The notes: generated by a model from the letters alone, not told the origin. A stretch of DNA of 64,000 nucleotides from Flectobacillus sp049240685 (GCF_049240685.1 NZ_JBMLSD010000409.1:1-64000); one strand, 5' to 3'. Counted from the stretch's first letter, positions 1 through 8,098 are shown. A program made the numbers and translations.

Positions 1-100
1 ATTAGTTATATGCTTTTCGTGGCGAATTTCCCCGAAATTTGGGTGATGCCCCATTATAGGATTTACTTTGCTATTTAGTTTATACCATATAGCAGAATTT

Positions 101-769
101 ATGATTGTCAAGAAAAATAGCCCTTTAGGCTTCTTGTCTATTCAATTATTATTTTTTGTAACTGCATGGTTAATCGCAAAGCTGCAATTTGGTAATGGTT
201 TCTCTGATTGGGGATTTATAAGGTCTACAAAAATTTTCAAACAAATGGGCTTTGGATTGCTAATCGGAATTATAATTTATGGAGTTACATTTACCATATC
301 TATTCTTTCAGGTGCTGAGAGAATTATACTTGTACCAACAATTAAAGAAGCAATAATCCCTTTTTCATTATTTGTCTTTGGTAACTTCTTTTCATCTTTT
401 TCAGAAGATATTCTTACAAGAGGGTATGTTTTTGCACATACTAAAAAAAAAATAGGAAATATTGCAATTATTCTCGTCTCATCATCAATCTATGTGTTGA
501 ACCATATCTACAGATTAGGTGATGGTATAGAAACTTACAGCTACTTGTTTCTTCTTGGAGTTATTTTTATAATTCCACTTGTAAAAACAAAACAAATCTG
601 GACAACTGGTTCAATACATTGGGCAGGTAATTGTACCTTTTACTTTACTCACGAAATAATTAAAACTCAATCTCAAAACAGTTTTTTATCACCCAATATT
701 ATACTGTCAATTGTAATCATCTGTTTTATAATTTTTTTCCCTCACGATTTCCAAAAGATTCTGGAATAG
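101..769 (+). CDS. CPBP-family intramembrane metalloprotease (possibly 5'-damaged)
   Basis: This is a multi-spanning membrane protein with the CPBP (Abi, CAAX-protease-like) signature. It has an acidic motif SEDILTRG (E-D-x-x-x-R-G, where the family usually has EExxxR), a later helix carrying N-H in YVLNHIY, and GSIHWAGN near the end. In the family these acidic and histidine residues bind a catalytic zinc. Members act as prenyl-protein peptidases, bacteriocin-immunity proteins or have unknown roles. The ATG at 101 is the first ATG in frame. The open frame runs back to a TGA at 44-46 with TTG at 68 as an alternative start, and the residues between look like part of a membrane helix, so the natural 5' end may lie further upstream or be damaged. 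The stop lies 11 bases before the IS256 end. Confidence 0.6.
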   Translation: MIVKKNSPLGFLSIQLLFFVTAWLIAKLQFGNGFSDWGFIRSTKIFKQMGFGLLIGIIIYGVTFTISILSGAERIILVPTIKEAIIPFSLFVFGNFFSSFSEDILTRGYVFAHTKKKIGNIAIILVSSSIYVLNHIYRLGDGIETYSYLFLLGVIFIIPLVKTKQIWTTGSIHWAGNCTFYFTHEIIKTQSQNSFLSPNIILSIVIICFIIFFPHDFQKILE

Positions 770-807
770 TTCACTAAACTGTGTCTAGGTTAAAAAATAT
801 GTAAGAC

Positions 808-848
808 AGGGACTGGCTAGGAGGCCGAAGGCCTCCTAGCCAGTCCCT
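808..848. repeat. Perfect 19-bp stem hairpin at the IS256 left end
   Basis: The arms 808-826 and 830-848 are exact reverse complements with a GAA loop between them. The hairpin lies just downstream of the transposase stop (855) and about 28 bases inside the left IS end. It is more G+C-rich than its surroundings. It could end transposase transcription or block read-through into the IS from outside. There is no long T-run directly after it on the minus strand. Confidence 0.75.
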
Positions 849-854
849 ATGGAA

Positions 855-2093
855 TTAACATTTTTGCGGTACTCTCTGTGGGTAAAGTTCCATGATTTCC
901 CGTTGGATGGAGGTCCATCCATTCGCCTTTCTCTTCCATGATTTCTCGTTCCTGGTGATGGATAAATAGAGCTGTTTTAACAAAGCCGTTTCTGATACTC
1001 AAGCCGCCTTACTTTTGACCAACTTACGCATAATGCGATGAAGTGCTTCCACCGGATTGGTCGTATAAATCATTTTTCGCATCGGTAATGGAAAGTCCAA
1101 AAAGGCCATCAATTCTCCCCAGTTTTCCCTCCATTGCTTGAGGATATATTTGTATTTCTTACCCCATTTGGCCTCAAAAGCGGCAAGTGCAGTTCTTGCA
1201 CTTTCTTCCGTGCTGGATGTATATACCTGACGTAAATCCTTACTGATTGCCTTTTTGTCCACTTCATCCACGTATTTTAGCGAATTCCGCATCTGGTGGA
1301 CAATACATTTTTGGACAATAGATTGAGGAAAAACCTCCTGAATCTGTTCACTGAACCCCTGTAAATCGTCCGTACACACCACTAAAATGTCTAGCACACC
1401 TCTGGACTTAAGGTCTTCCATCACTAAGCCCCACTTCTTAGCTCCTTCGCCACCCGAGTTGATATACAACCCCAATACATCCCGATTCCCTTCCCAATCT
1501 ACCGAATAAACCGTGTAGAAGGCGCTCTGGGTATATTTGCCGTCCTGACGCACTTTGAAGTGAATGGCATCCAAATATACAATCGGATAGAAACTTTGTA
1601 GGATTCTTGTACGCCATTCTTGGATCTGAGGAAGTATCTTATCGGTAATCTGTGAAATACGCCCCGCAGAGATACCAACCCCATAAATATCTTCCACCAA
1701 ACGTCTGACGTCTTCCACCGAGTTCCCTTGAGCATAGAGCGCCAAAATCTGTTCATCCAAGCCACTACTCAATTCTCGTTCTCGTTTGCCGATTAGTTCT
1801 GGCTCAAAGTCGCCGTTACGGTCTCGAGGTGTCGAAATATCTAAAGAACCCATTTCGCTCAAAACTCGTTTGGGTGTCTTCCCATTCCGTTTATTAATAC
1901 TACCTGTGGATCGTTCTTCAGCAAGAAAACTGTCGATCTCTCCCTCAAGCATCGTGTTGACCATCTCTTGTAAAATCTCACTAAAGGGACTCTCTTTACC
2001 CAGAATACCCTTCTTACTGTAAAGATGCTCTTTCAAGCGAGCTGTCATCGTGGGATCTGTCAGAAGACCCTCAACTGTCTGTTTTTTCTTCAT
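855..2093 (-). pseudogene. IS256-family (mutator-type) DDE transposase with in-frame TGA
   Basis: The frame reads as a typical IS256-family transposase of about 412 codons. It opens with MKKKQTVEGLLTD. It contains VYLDAIHFKVR (first catalytic Asp), the VVCTDDLQGFS segment (second Asp), a C-H-like KCIVHQMRNSLKYV, and the family C-terminal hallmark YTTNPVEALHR with the catalytic Glu. The frame is broken by TGA at 999-1001, directly after KLVKSKAA. The same frame then continues as VSETALLKQLYLS and on to TAA at 855-857, which is the normal family ending. This looks like one point change of TGG (Trp) to TGA. All three catalytic acidic residues lie before the stop, but about 49 C-terminal residues would be lost. 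Confidence 0.85.
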
Positions 2094-2311
2094 TGGTAGC
2101 TAAGTTAGCAGACACACTTAATTGAACAATCTCTTTTTGTATAAGTATTTTTATGTGTCATAATATACCGTTTACTATCAATATCATTGCTAATTAAAAA
2201 CCATATCCTTTTCTTGCTTGATATGCTTTACCTATTTTTTAATAAACTTAAAAAAGTCATTATATATTTTGCTATTGCTTATAAAATTACCACATCACAA
2301 AACTAATTAAT

Positions 2312-2950
2312 ATGATAATATCTGTAACAAGCTTGAAGGGCGGTGTAGGTAAGTCTACTATTTCTCAGAATTTGGCGGTATGCTTTGCTCATGGTGGATA
2401 TAAGGTCTGCATTGCCGATGCTGATGCAAACCAGAGTGCATTACGCTGGTCTAGTTTACGAGGTGAAGATTTACCATTGATTCCAACTTTTGGGACACCT
2501 GAAAAAACATTGGCTGCTAATATCAAACAGCTAGCTAGAGATTATGAGATTGTAATCATCGATGGCACACCATCGTTGGATAAAATCACCAGTAAGATTA
2601 TTCTTTTGGCGGATTTGCTGTTAGTACCAATCTTACCTAGTGGTTTGGACATCTGGGCGACTGAACAATTTATGCAACGTTTTGAGGATGCAAAAGTCGA
2701 AAAGGAGGAAGATATTCCTGCTCGCTTTATTCTAAATCGATATAGACCTAATACCAATCTGAGTAAAGAGGTCAAAGAAATTCTTCAGGAAACAGGGATA
2801 GGTGTTGTAGACACAACTTTAAAAGATAGAACTGCTTATGCTGAGGCCGTAATTAAAGGTCTTGGAGTACTAGAATATAAAGATGAAAAAGCTAAACAGG
2901 AATTGATTTCACTTTACACAGAGGTATTGTCATTACTACCAATTAAGTAA
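2312..2950 (+). CDS. parA: ParA-family partition ATPase (ParF/MinD-like small type)
   Basis: This 212-aa ATPase opens directly with the deviant Walker A box, KGGVGKST at residues 9-16. An Asp pair (IADADANQ) follows near residue 36-38, and a Walker B-like VIIDGTPS near residue 80. It has no N-terminal DNA-binding extension, which matches the short ParF/type Ib class that works with a small ribbon-helix-helix partner. Such a partner follows at 3077. The role is to move plasmid copies apart using ATP-driven nucleoid binding. The ATG at 2312 follows an AT-rich leader after the IS256 end. It is unrelated in length and layout to the second ParA at 35035-36003. Confidence 0.88.
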   Translation: MIISVTSLKGGVGKSTISQNLAVCFAHGGYKVCIADADANQSALRWSSLRGEDLPLIPTFGTPEKTLAANIKQLARDYEIVIIDGTPSLDKITSKIILLADLLLVPILPSGLDIWATEQFMQRFEDAKVEKEEDIPARFILNRYRPNTNLSKEVKEILQETGIGVVDTTLKDRTAYAEAVIKGLGVLEYKDEKAKQELISLYTEVLSLLPIK

Positions 2951-2997
2951 ATAAGTATTTAAACTTTTGAGTATATACTTATTTACTTAATTGGTAG
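2936..2997. terminator. 23-bp perfect inverted repeat over the parA stop codon
   Basis: Positions 2936-2958 and 2975-2997 are exact reverse complements, with a 16-base loop. The left arm includes the last codons of parA and its TAA. A CCTTTTTG run follows the right arm, so it may terminate or attenuate parA transcription before the small downstream gene. It could equally be the site bound by the ribbon-helix-helix partner, since TAAGTA/TACTTA units recur up to the next start. Confidence 0.65.
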
Positions 2998-3076
2998 CCT
3001 TTTTGATACATAAGTAAAATATTAGCATTGATAATCAGAGTTTTACAAAATAGTAAATACTTAAATAAAAAAGAAT

Positions 3077-3355
3077 ATGGCTAAAGATAATAAATCAAAT
3101 ATTGGATTAAGAAATGTTTCAAACTTACTGCCTAAAAAGGTGGAATTGAAAACTACAGAAATAGATGTAAAAACTACAGATAAAGTGGTGCAAAAAATAC
3201 ATAGCACTCAAGGGAAACAGACTCGGCTCAGTGTTGATGTACCAGAAGAACTTTATCAGCCAATTAAGATTAGACAACTGACAAAGGGATATAAAACTAC
3301 TAGAGAATATATCCTTGATTTGATAAATAAAGATCTTGAAGAGGGTAATAAATAG
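3077..3355 (+). CDS. Ribbon-helix-helix partition partner (ParG-like)
   Basis: This 92-aa protein has a polar, Lys-rich N-terminal half (residues 1-45) and a C-terminal segment TRLSVDVPEELYQPIKIRQLTKGY that fits a ribbon-helix-helix fold: a short beta strand and then two helices ending near residue 88. A flexible tail plus RHH domain is the plan of ParG-type centromere-binding proteins. Its place directly after parA supports that role. It probably binds repeats around 2936-3070 and represses the operon. The exact family was not recognised by name; the role is inferred from fold and position. Confidence 0.65.
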   Translation: MAKDNKSNIGLRNVSNLLPKKVELKTTEIDVKTTDKVVQKIHSTQGKQTRLSVDVPEELYQPIKIRQLTKGYKTTREYILDLINKDLEEGNK

Positions 3356-3370
3356 AAATACATTAGAGAG

Positions 3371-3404
3371 CACCTATGGATATTAGAATTATAGGTGTTT
3401 TTTT
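3371..3404 (+). terminator. Intrinsic terminator after the parG-like gene
   Basis: The stem CACCTAT (3371-3377) pairs with ATAGGTG (3391-3397) and is followed at once by a T-run. It sits 16 bases after the parG-like stop, ending the parA operon. Confidence 0.75.
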
Positions 3405-3688
3405 GATTTTAAGAGACGTTTACCACACTATCTATATAAGTAATCATTTGAACCAAAAATAACGCCTTAAAATCGAAATATTAAAACTAAACATTTAGTT
3501 CACGGCCCTACTTGCTACAATTTAGTTTGATTTTTGAAATTTTCCATTTTGACATTTTTATTCTTGGTCTACTTTTTTGAAAATTTTAACTTTAAAAAAC
3601 AAATCATGATTTTATTTATTTTATCAATTAAATATTTGATTGATTTAGGGGCCTCCTATTAAATTGATTTACAGGCAATTGCAAAGAG

Positions 3689-3968
3689 AATAATGACAAA
3701 TTGAAAGGCAAATAATGACAAATTGAAAGGCAAGGGTGTGGCAAATAATGACAAATTGAAAGCCAAATAATGACAAATTGAAAGCCAAGGGTGTGGCAAA
3801 TAATGACAAATTGAAAGCCAAAATTTGGCTAAAAATCGCAAGTTATCCACATAATTCTTGAGTTATCCACAATGAAGTACGGCAAATAATGACAAATTGA
3901 AAGACAAAATTTGAGTCAATCTTAACATATATCAAGATGATTTTTAGAATAATGACAAATTGAAAGGC
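3689..3968 (+). repeat. Seven 21-bp iterons, origin 1
   Basis: The unit is AATAATGACAAATTGAAAG followed by GC or CC. Copies lie at 3689-3709, 3711-3731, 3744-3764, 3766-3786, 3799-3819, 3885-3905 (one change) and 3948-3968. Copies alternate 22 and 33 bases apart in the first five, with GTGTGG in the longer spacers, so the array is built of paired units. Iterons of this kind bind the Rep initiator encoded at 4093. Confidence 0.92.
3843..3871 (+). promoter_or_regulatory. Two DnaA boxes in origin 1
   Basis: TTATCCACA occurs at 3843-3851 and 3863-3871, in the same orientation and 20 bases apart, about two helical turns. Both match the strict DnaA box. They lie between iterons 5 and 6, as in other host-DnaA-dependent iteron plasmids. 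Confidence 0.85.
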
Positions 3969-4003
3969 ATAAATGCTTAGGCTGGAAAATAATAATTCAA
4001 AAA

Positions 4004-4049
4004 GAATAATGACAGGTATATTATTATGTCATTATTCTCCTTAACTTTG
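4004..4049 (+). promoter_or_regulatory. rep promoter with inverted half-iteron operator
   Basis: GAATAATGAC (4004-4013) and GTCATTATTC (4028-4037) form a perfect inverted repeat made of the first half of the iteron. Just after it, TAACTTTG (4042-4049) fits the Bacteroidota -7 element TAnnTTTG, 44 bases before the rep ATG. In Rep_3 plasmids such inverted half-iterons are where Rep dimers repress their own gene. That role is inferred here. Confidence 0.75.
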
Positions 4050-4092
4050 TGTAAATGAGAGATTAAAAATTAATATTTTACAACTATTGCTT

Positions 4093-5052
4093 ATGTCTAC
4101 TGAACTATTTCAACTAAGAAAAAATAATTTTCAACCTAACAGCCTGACCTTATCGAGACAAGAATGGGGGTTGAATGAAAGAAAAATCCTATCGGTAGTT
4201 TTAAATCAATTGGATCATGTAGGCAAATATGAAGGTCAATCCACTCATACTTTCAAAATTCCCATAATAGATGTTGCCAAACATGTTCAATATAAATACA
4301 TCAAAGAGTGTTTAGAAAACCTTCAGCAGAAGAAAGTTCAGTATCACTCTGAGGTAAAGAACCAATTGCTAAGTATCGTTTTGTTTCCAGACATAAGATA
4401 TAATATCAATAACAATGGAATGCTTGAATTGCTTGTAACTCGCTCATCGTTGGACTTTTTGCTAAACTTGGGACAAGAATATACGAAGTATAATATTGAC
4501 ATTTTTCTTCAGTTTCAAAGTGTATACTCTCAAAGAATGTACGAAATTGTAATGATGGAGTTACGAAATAGCAACAGAAAAACGTTTGTTATTGAAGTAG
4601 CTGAATTACAAAAAATATTCAATACGAATTATGCCTATGCTGATTTTAAAAAGCGTGTATTGGAAAAAGCAAGAGCCGATATTTATGAAAAGGCAGATAT
4701 TGTCATAAATTATGAGCCGCATCAAAAGAAGGGTAAAAGCGTCATATCCTTGGCGTTTGCAATAACTACGGTGCGAGATGTAAAATACAATTCGGTAGAA
4801 GAAGAACTTGACGGATTTAGGAGCGCTAATCCTAATATGGTTAGACTAATTGCTCAAGGAATTCTTGAAACAGAATATACGTTTAACAAGGAGCAAATGA
4901 AAATGATTCTCTCAAATGACGACCTGTTGGAGAAGTTTGCTGAAGTTAATTCAAAAATAGATAATGGAATTATTCTGATTAAGAGCTCTAAGACTCAGTA
5001 TATGGCAAAATCATTAGGATTTAATAAAACTTACAAATCGACAAATAAGTAG
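4093..5052 (+). CDS. repA: Rep_3-family plasmid replication initiator (replicon 1)
   Basis: The protein (319 aa from the ATG at 4093; a TTG two codons upstream is less likely) has the two winged-helix layout of Rep_3/RepB initiators. It opens with QLRKNNFQPNSLTLSRQEWGLNERKILSVV, as in many Bacteroidota plasmid Reps. The middle SVYSQRMYEIVMMELRN is the recognition-helix region of the first winged helix, and FNTNYAYADFKKRVLEKARADIYE lies in the second. It would bind the iterons at 3689-3968 as a monomer to start replication and the inverted half-iterons as a dimer to limit its own synthesis. A strong terminator follows. It differs clearly from the 453-aa initiator at 36073-37431. Confidence 0.9.
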   Translation: MSTELFQLRKNNFQPNSLTLSRQEWGLNERKILSVVLNQLDHVGKYEGQSTHTFKIPIIDVAKHVQYKYIKECLENLQQKKVQYHSEVKNQLLSIVLFPDIRYNINNNGMLELLVTRSSLDFLLNLGQEYTKYNIDIFLQFQSVYSQRMYEIVMMELRNSNRKTFVIEVAELQKIFNTNYAYADFKKRVLEKARADIYEKADIVINYEPHQKKGKSVISLAFAITTVRDVKYNSVEEELDGFRSANPNMVRLIAQGILETEYTFNKEQMKMILSNDDLLEKFAEVNSKIDNGIILIKSSKTQYMAKSLGFNKTYKSTNK

Positions 5053-5055
5053 TCA

Positions 5056-5093
5056 AAAAGAGGTAGCAGTATAGCTTTGTTACCTCTTTTTTT
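5056..5093 (+). terminator. Intrinsic terminator after rep
   Basis: AAAAGAGGTA (5056-5065) pairs with TACCTCTTTT (5081-5090) and continues into a T-run. It sits directly after the rep stop at 5052. Confidence 0.85.
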
Positions 5094-5348
5094 GTTATCT
5101 GTAACAAAAAAGATAAATATTTGAAACTTCAAAAAATGCAAAATGCTGACTTTTAAACACTTAGTAAAAACTAGATTGTTATTTATAAATAATTTTATTC
5201 GTATATATACTAACGTTTTGAAATAAATAAATCCTGTTATACATTTGCACAAATTAATACAATAAAATCTACAACGTATTAGTACCAAAACTGTCTTCAG
5301 ATAAGTTTATTATAATCACTAAATAAGTAAAATAGAATTTCATTCAAT

Positions 5349-6569
5349 ATGAAATGTACAAAAAGAGAGGTGTATATTTCCGACGTAGAAAAGGAAATAC
5401 ACAAATTTGAGCAGGAAGCTCCAAGCAAAAATAGTTCAAACACCTTTGTCCGAGTCAAAAAAGCATTACTTGACTTTGATTTGAGACTAGACTCGATTAA
5501 GCTTGATTTAGAAATATCTCCTAAAGGGCTGAATAAGTTTGAAACTTTAAATGACTCTAATTTATATGTGAGTCTAAGGGAACAAGGAATTAAGATATCT
5601 AAATCTGATTTTCGAGAAATTCTAAAAAGTGATTTTGTCCCTAAAGTCAATCCTATAGATAACTACTTCAAACAACTAAAGAGCTATAAACCAGAGGAAC
5701 CTGACTACATTGATAAATTAGCAAACTTTGTACAAGCGGAAAATCAAGGAGAATTCAACAAACAATTTAAAAAGCATTTAGTCAGAACTGTTAAATGTGC
5801 TTTAGACGATGACTACTTCAACAAACAAGCTTTCATTCTAGTACAAGCTGGACAAAATACAGGTAAAACTACCTTCTGTCGATTCTTAACTCCTCCTACA
5901 TTAAAGGATTACTTTGCAGAAGATATTACCACAGACAAAGATGGACTCATCTTATTAGCTAAGAACTTTATTATCAATCTTGATGAATTAAGTACCTTAC
6001 ACAAAGCTGAGATAAATGCTTTAAAGTCCTATTTCTCAAAGACTTCCATTAATGTTAGACTACCGTATGAGGCTAAAAATAGCAATATAGTTCGACGCTG
6101 CTCTTTCATAGGATCAACAAACTTGGGACAATTCCTATCTGATGAAACTGGTTCTGTTAGATGGTTATGCTTTCAAATAAATTCAATAAACTGGGAATAT
6201 AAGTCAAGCATTAATATTGATGACGTTTGGAGACAGGCATTCTACTTATATCAAAGCCAATTCCCTTGTGATCTAAGTCAACGAGAAATACAAGAAAACG
6301 AGATTCGAAATTCTCAATTTCAAATGCTATCGGTTGAGGATGAGTTGATTCATAAATACTTAGATGTTCCTAATAGTACTAATGATCATCAAAAGGAGTT
6401 TCTACAAGCGTCTGAAATAACAACATATCTAAAAGTAAATTCAGGGATTTCTAAAATTAATCATGTCCAAATGGGAAAGGTTCTTTCAAAATACTACCAA
6501 AGAGACAAAAGAGTAAAAAATGGAATACAAGTATATGGCTATTGGGTAGTTAAAAGCTTAAACTTCTAG
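5349..6569 (+). CDS. VapE-like (virulence-associated E family) helicase/ATPase
   Basis: The 406-aa protein has an N-terminal region of about 140 residues, then a P-loop ATPase. Walker A is QAGQNTGKTTF near residues 166-176. NFIINLDELSTL follows as the Walker B segment. FIGSTNLGQFLSDETGSVRW matches the sensor/arginine part of VapE and superfamily-3 helicase-like proteins. In Bacteroidota, VapE-like proteins are carried by plasmids and integrative elements next to a primase-like Toprim protein, which is also the case here (6763). The likely role is unwinding or loading at the element's own origin. The C-terminal 90 residues (SEITTYLKVNSG...VYGYWV) look like a winged-helix tail. Confidence 0.75.
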   Translation: MKCTKREVYISDVEKEIHKFEQEAPSKNSSNTFVRVKKALLDFDLRLDSIKLDLEISPKGLNKFETLNDSNLYVSLREQGIKISKSDFREILKSDFVPKVNPIDNYFKQLKSYKPEEPDYIDKLANFVQAENQGEFNKQFKKHLVRTVKCALDDDYFNKQAFILVQAGQNTGKTTFCRFLTPPTLKDYFAEDITTDKDGLILLAKNFIINLDELSTLHKAEINALKSYFSKTSINVRLPYEAKNSNIVRRCSFIGSTNLGQFLSDETGSVRWLCFQINSINWEYKSSINIDDVWRQAFYLYQSQFPCDLSQREIQENEIRNSQFQMLSVEDELIHKYLDVPNSTNDHQKEFLQASEITTYLKVNSGISKINHVQMGKVLSKYYQRDKRVKNGIQVYGYWVVKSLNF

Positions 6570-6574
6570 AAATT

Positions 6575-6740
6575 AAGTTACCTACTTACCTATTTACAAG
6601 TAATATTCTCATAACCAGTAAATTAATATATTTAGGTAACTTTACAAGATAGTCATAATCCGTTCTTACCTACCTACATATAAATCTCATAAAGTTCTAA
6701 TTATTAATAAGATACAATACATTAGGTAAGTAGGTAACTT
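6575..6740. repeat. Nested TTACCTA inverted-repeat array
   Basis: An 18-bp arm at 6575-6592 (core GTTACCTACTTACCTA) is the exact reverse complement of 6723-6740. Between them lie two further copies of the unit, TAGGTAAC near 6633 and CTTACCTACCTAC near 6665, giving orientations that alternate forward-reverse-forward-reverse. The array fills the gap between the helicase and the primase-like gene. It could be an operator for the primase gene or a protein-binding part of an origin. Confidence 0.7.
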
Positions 6741-6762
6741 TAAAACTACAACTTTTAAAACT

Positions 6763-7779
6763 ATGACTTTTAGATATTCATTAGATAAAACGACTCCGAC
6801 TAGGTTGTACAAGTGTCCAAGCTGCGGAAAACGAACATTAAAAAGATATTGGGACAACGAGAATGGTAATTACATGCCAGATGATGTTGGGAGGTGCAAC
6901 AGAGAAGTAAATTGTGCATATCATCTAACTCCGAAGGCTTTTTTAGAGAAAATTGGTAGCAATTATGCACCAATAGCGATTGGAAGACACTCAAAAGAGT
7001 CAATATTGCTACCAACGTATATACAAAAAAGTTATTTGGATAGAACAATGAATAGAGATGAGCCCAATAATTTGATTAGGTATCTTAGGCGGCTCTTTAA
7101 AGAAGACTTAACTCTGTACTTAGTAAATCGCTTCAAACTGGGTACCTCTACCTACTGGAAAGGTAGTACAATGTTCTGGCAGATTGATGAACGGATGAAT
7201 ATACACGCAGGAAAAATCATGCTTTATGATTCCGATACAGGGAGAAGGTGTAAGCATCCGTTCAATCATATTCAATGGGCTCACTCAGTAGCCAAGTGGA
7301 AAGATTTTAGACTCAATCAGTGCTTTTTTGGATTACATCAAATTAATACCCACGAAGCCAAAAGCATCTGTATTGTTGAATCCGAAAAAACAGCAGTGCT
7401 TATGACAGCATTAATTCCAAACGTGATTTGGTTAGCGTCTGGGGGAATGAATTTGTCAATTGAAAACTTTAGACCCCTAAAGCAATTTAAGTTAATTCTT
7501 TTCCCTGATGTAGGAGTGGAAGATAGAAACGGTAAAACACCTTACCAAAAATGGCAAGATAAAGCCTCTCTTCTTGAAATCTTGGGATACACAGTTTCAG
7601 TATCAAGTGTCTTAGAAAATAAAGCAACGATTCAACAAAGGGAGAAGGGATATGATCTAGCAGATTATCTAATGAAAACAGATACAGAACTAGGACTTGC
7701 GCTAAATGACAATAACTATCCCGTGTCATGGGATTTTAATTCAAATACTTTTCCAAATCAACAATACCATAAACACTAA
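6763..7779 (+). CDS. Primase-like protein with zinc finger and Toprim-type core (DUF6371-like)
   Basis: The 338-aa protein starts with a zinc-ribbon-like cluster (C18, C21, C45, C51, H54: CPSCGKR...CNREVNC). It continues into a core with IVESEKTAVL (acidic residue E206) and LILFPDVG (D249). This E...D arrangement after a zinc ribbon is that of Toprim/DUF6371 primase-like proteins from Bacteroidota mobile elements. KGYDLADYL near the end is also typical. It probably makes primers for the element, working with the VapE-like helicase upstream. The stop overlaps the next start (TAATG), so the two are translationally coupled. Confidence 0.75.
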   Translation: MTFRYSLDKTTPTRLYKCPSCGKRTLKRYWDNENGNYMPDDVGRCNREVNCAYHLTPKAFLEKIGSNYAPIAIGRHSKESILLPTYIQKSYLDRTMNRDEPNNLIRYLRRLFKEDLTLYLVNRFKLGTSTYWKGSTMFWQIDERMNIHAGKIMLYDSDTGRRCKHPFNHIQWAHSVAKWKDFRLNQCFFGLHQINTHEAKSICIVESEKTAVLMTALIPNVIWLASGGMNLSIENFRPLKQFKLILFPDVGVEDRNGKTPYQKWQDKASLLEILGYTVSVSSVLENKATIQQREKGYDLADYLMKTDTELGLALNDNNYPVSWDFNSNTFPNQQYHKH

Positions 7780-7964
7780 TGTACAAATACCGAACCACCA
7801 CTCGCACAAAATTAGCACAAGAATACCAAGTATGTCTCAAGACATTTAACAAGATGTTGATGCGTATTCCCAACTCCCAATTTCAACTTGATAAAACGAG
7901 AAGGGTGCTAACCCCTAAAGAGGTAGAAGCTATTATTAACCACCTAGGTCCTTTAAGTGATTAA
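7779..7964 (+). CDS. DUF4248-type small helix-turn-helix protein
   Basis: This 61-aa protein has the pattern RTKLAQEYQVCLKTFNKML...LTPKEVEAIINHLG. The first helix pair resembles an excisionase/MerR-like recognition helix, and the closing motif matches DUF4248 proteins that are common beside VapE and DUF6371 genes. Its start overlaps the upstream stop by one base. The function is unknown; DNA binding is inferred. Confidence 0.6.
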   Translation: MYKYRTTTRTKLAQEYQVCLKTFNKMLMRIPNSQFQLDKTRRVLTPKEVEAIINHLGPLSD

Positions 7965-7987
7965 TTTGAAATAACCTCCTTTCAACA

Positions 7988-8098
7988 GATTAACCCATGT
8001 TAACATGAATTAACTGGAATTAACCCGAATTAATTGGGATTAACCTAGATTAACCTAGATTAACCTAAAAGTGTCTAACATGGGTTAATTAAGTTTGA
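7988..8098 (+). repeat. 10-bp-phased ATTAAC tandem repeats bounded by an inverted repeat
   Basis: From about 8007 to 8065 the motif ATTAAC recurs at exact 10-base steps (units like GAATTAACTG, GAATTAACCC, GGATTAACCT, AGATTAACCT twice). The array is flanked by ATTAACCCATGTTA near 7989-8002 and by TAACATGGGTTAAT at 8085-8098, which are inverted to each other. A 10-bp period puts every copy on the same face of the helix. The array lies directly before a gene for a protein with an RHH-like segment (8144), so it is a good candidate binding array. Confidence 0.8.

Larger units (their letters stand above)
779..2117 (-). mobile_element. IS256-family insertion sequence, inactivated
   Basis: The element holds one transposase frame on the minus strand between imperfect ends. 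Both ends start with TGTGTCT followed by T/A-rich sequence (left at about 780, right reading inward from about 2116). The exact borders are uncertain by a few bases and I see no clear 8-9 bp target duplication. The element sits between the CPBP gene and the parA replication module. The transposase carries a nonsense codon, so this copy is probably not autonomous. Confidence 0.75.
3659..4092 (+). other. Replication origin 1 (iterons, DnaA boxes, rep promoter)
   Basis: This intergenic stretch holds the parts of an iteron-type plasmid origin in front of a Rep_3 gene. There are seven 21-bp direct repeats, two DnaA boxes, AT-rich tracts and an inverted half-iteron operator over the rep promoter. 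The sequence before it (3405-3658) has no gene that I can support and is AT-rich, as expected for a duplex-opening region. A minus-strand frame here only translates the repeats. Confidence 0.85.

Noticed and set aside
3659..3850. A 63-codon minus-strand frame in origin 1
   Set aside because: It only translates the iterons and has a repetitive, unnatural composition.
3689..3968. Possible CRISPR array
   Set aside because: Spacers are 1-13 bases in most cases and the repeats precede a Rep_3 gene; these are iterons.
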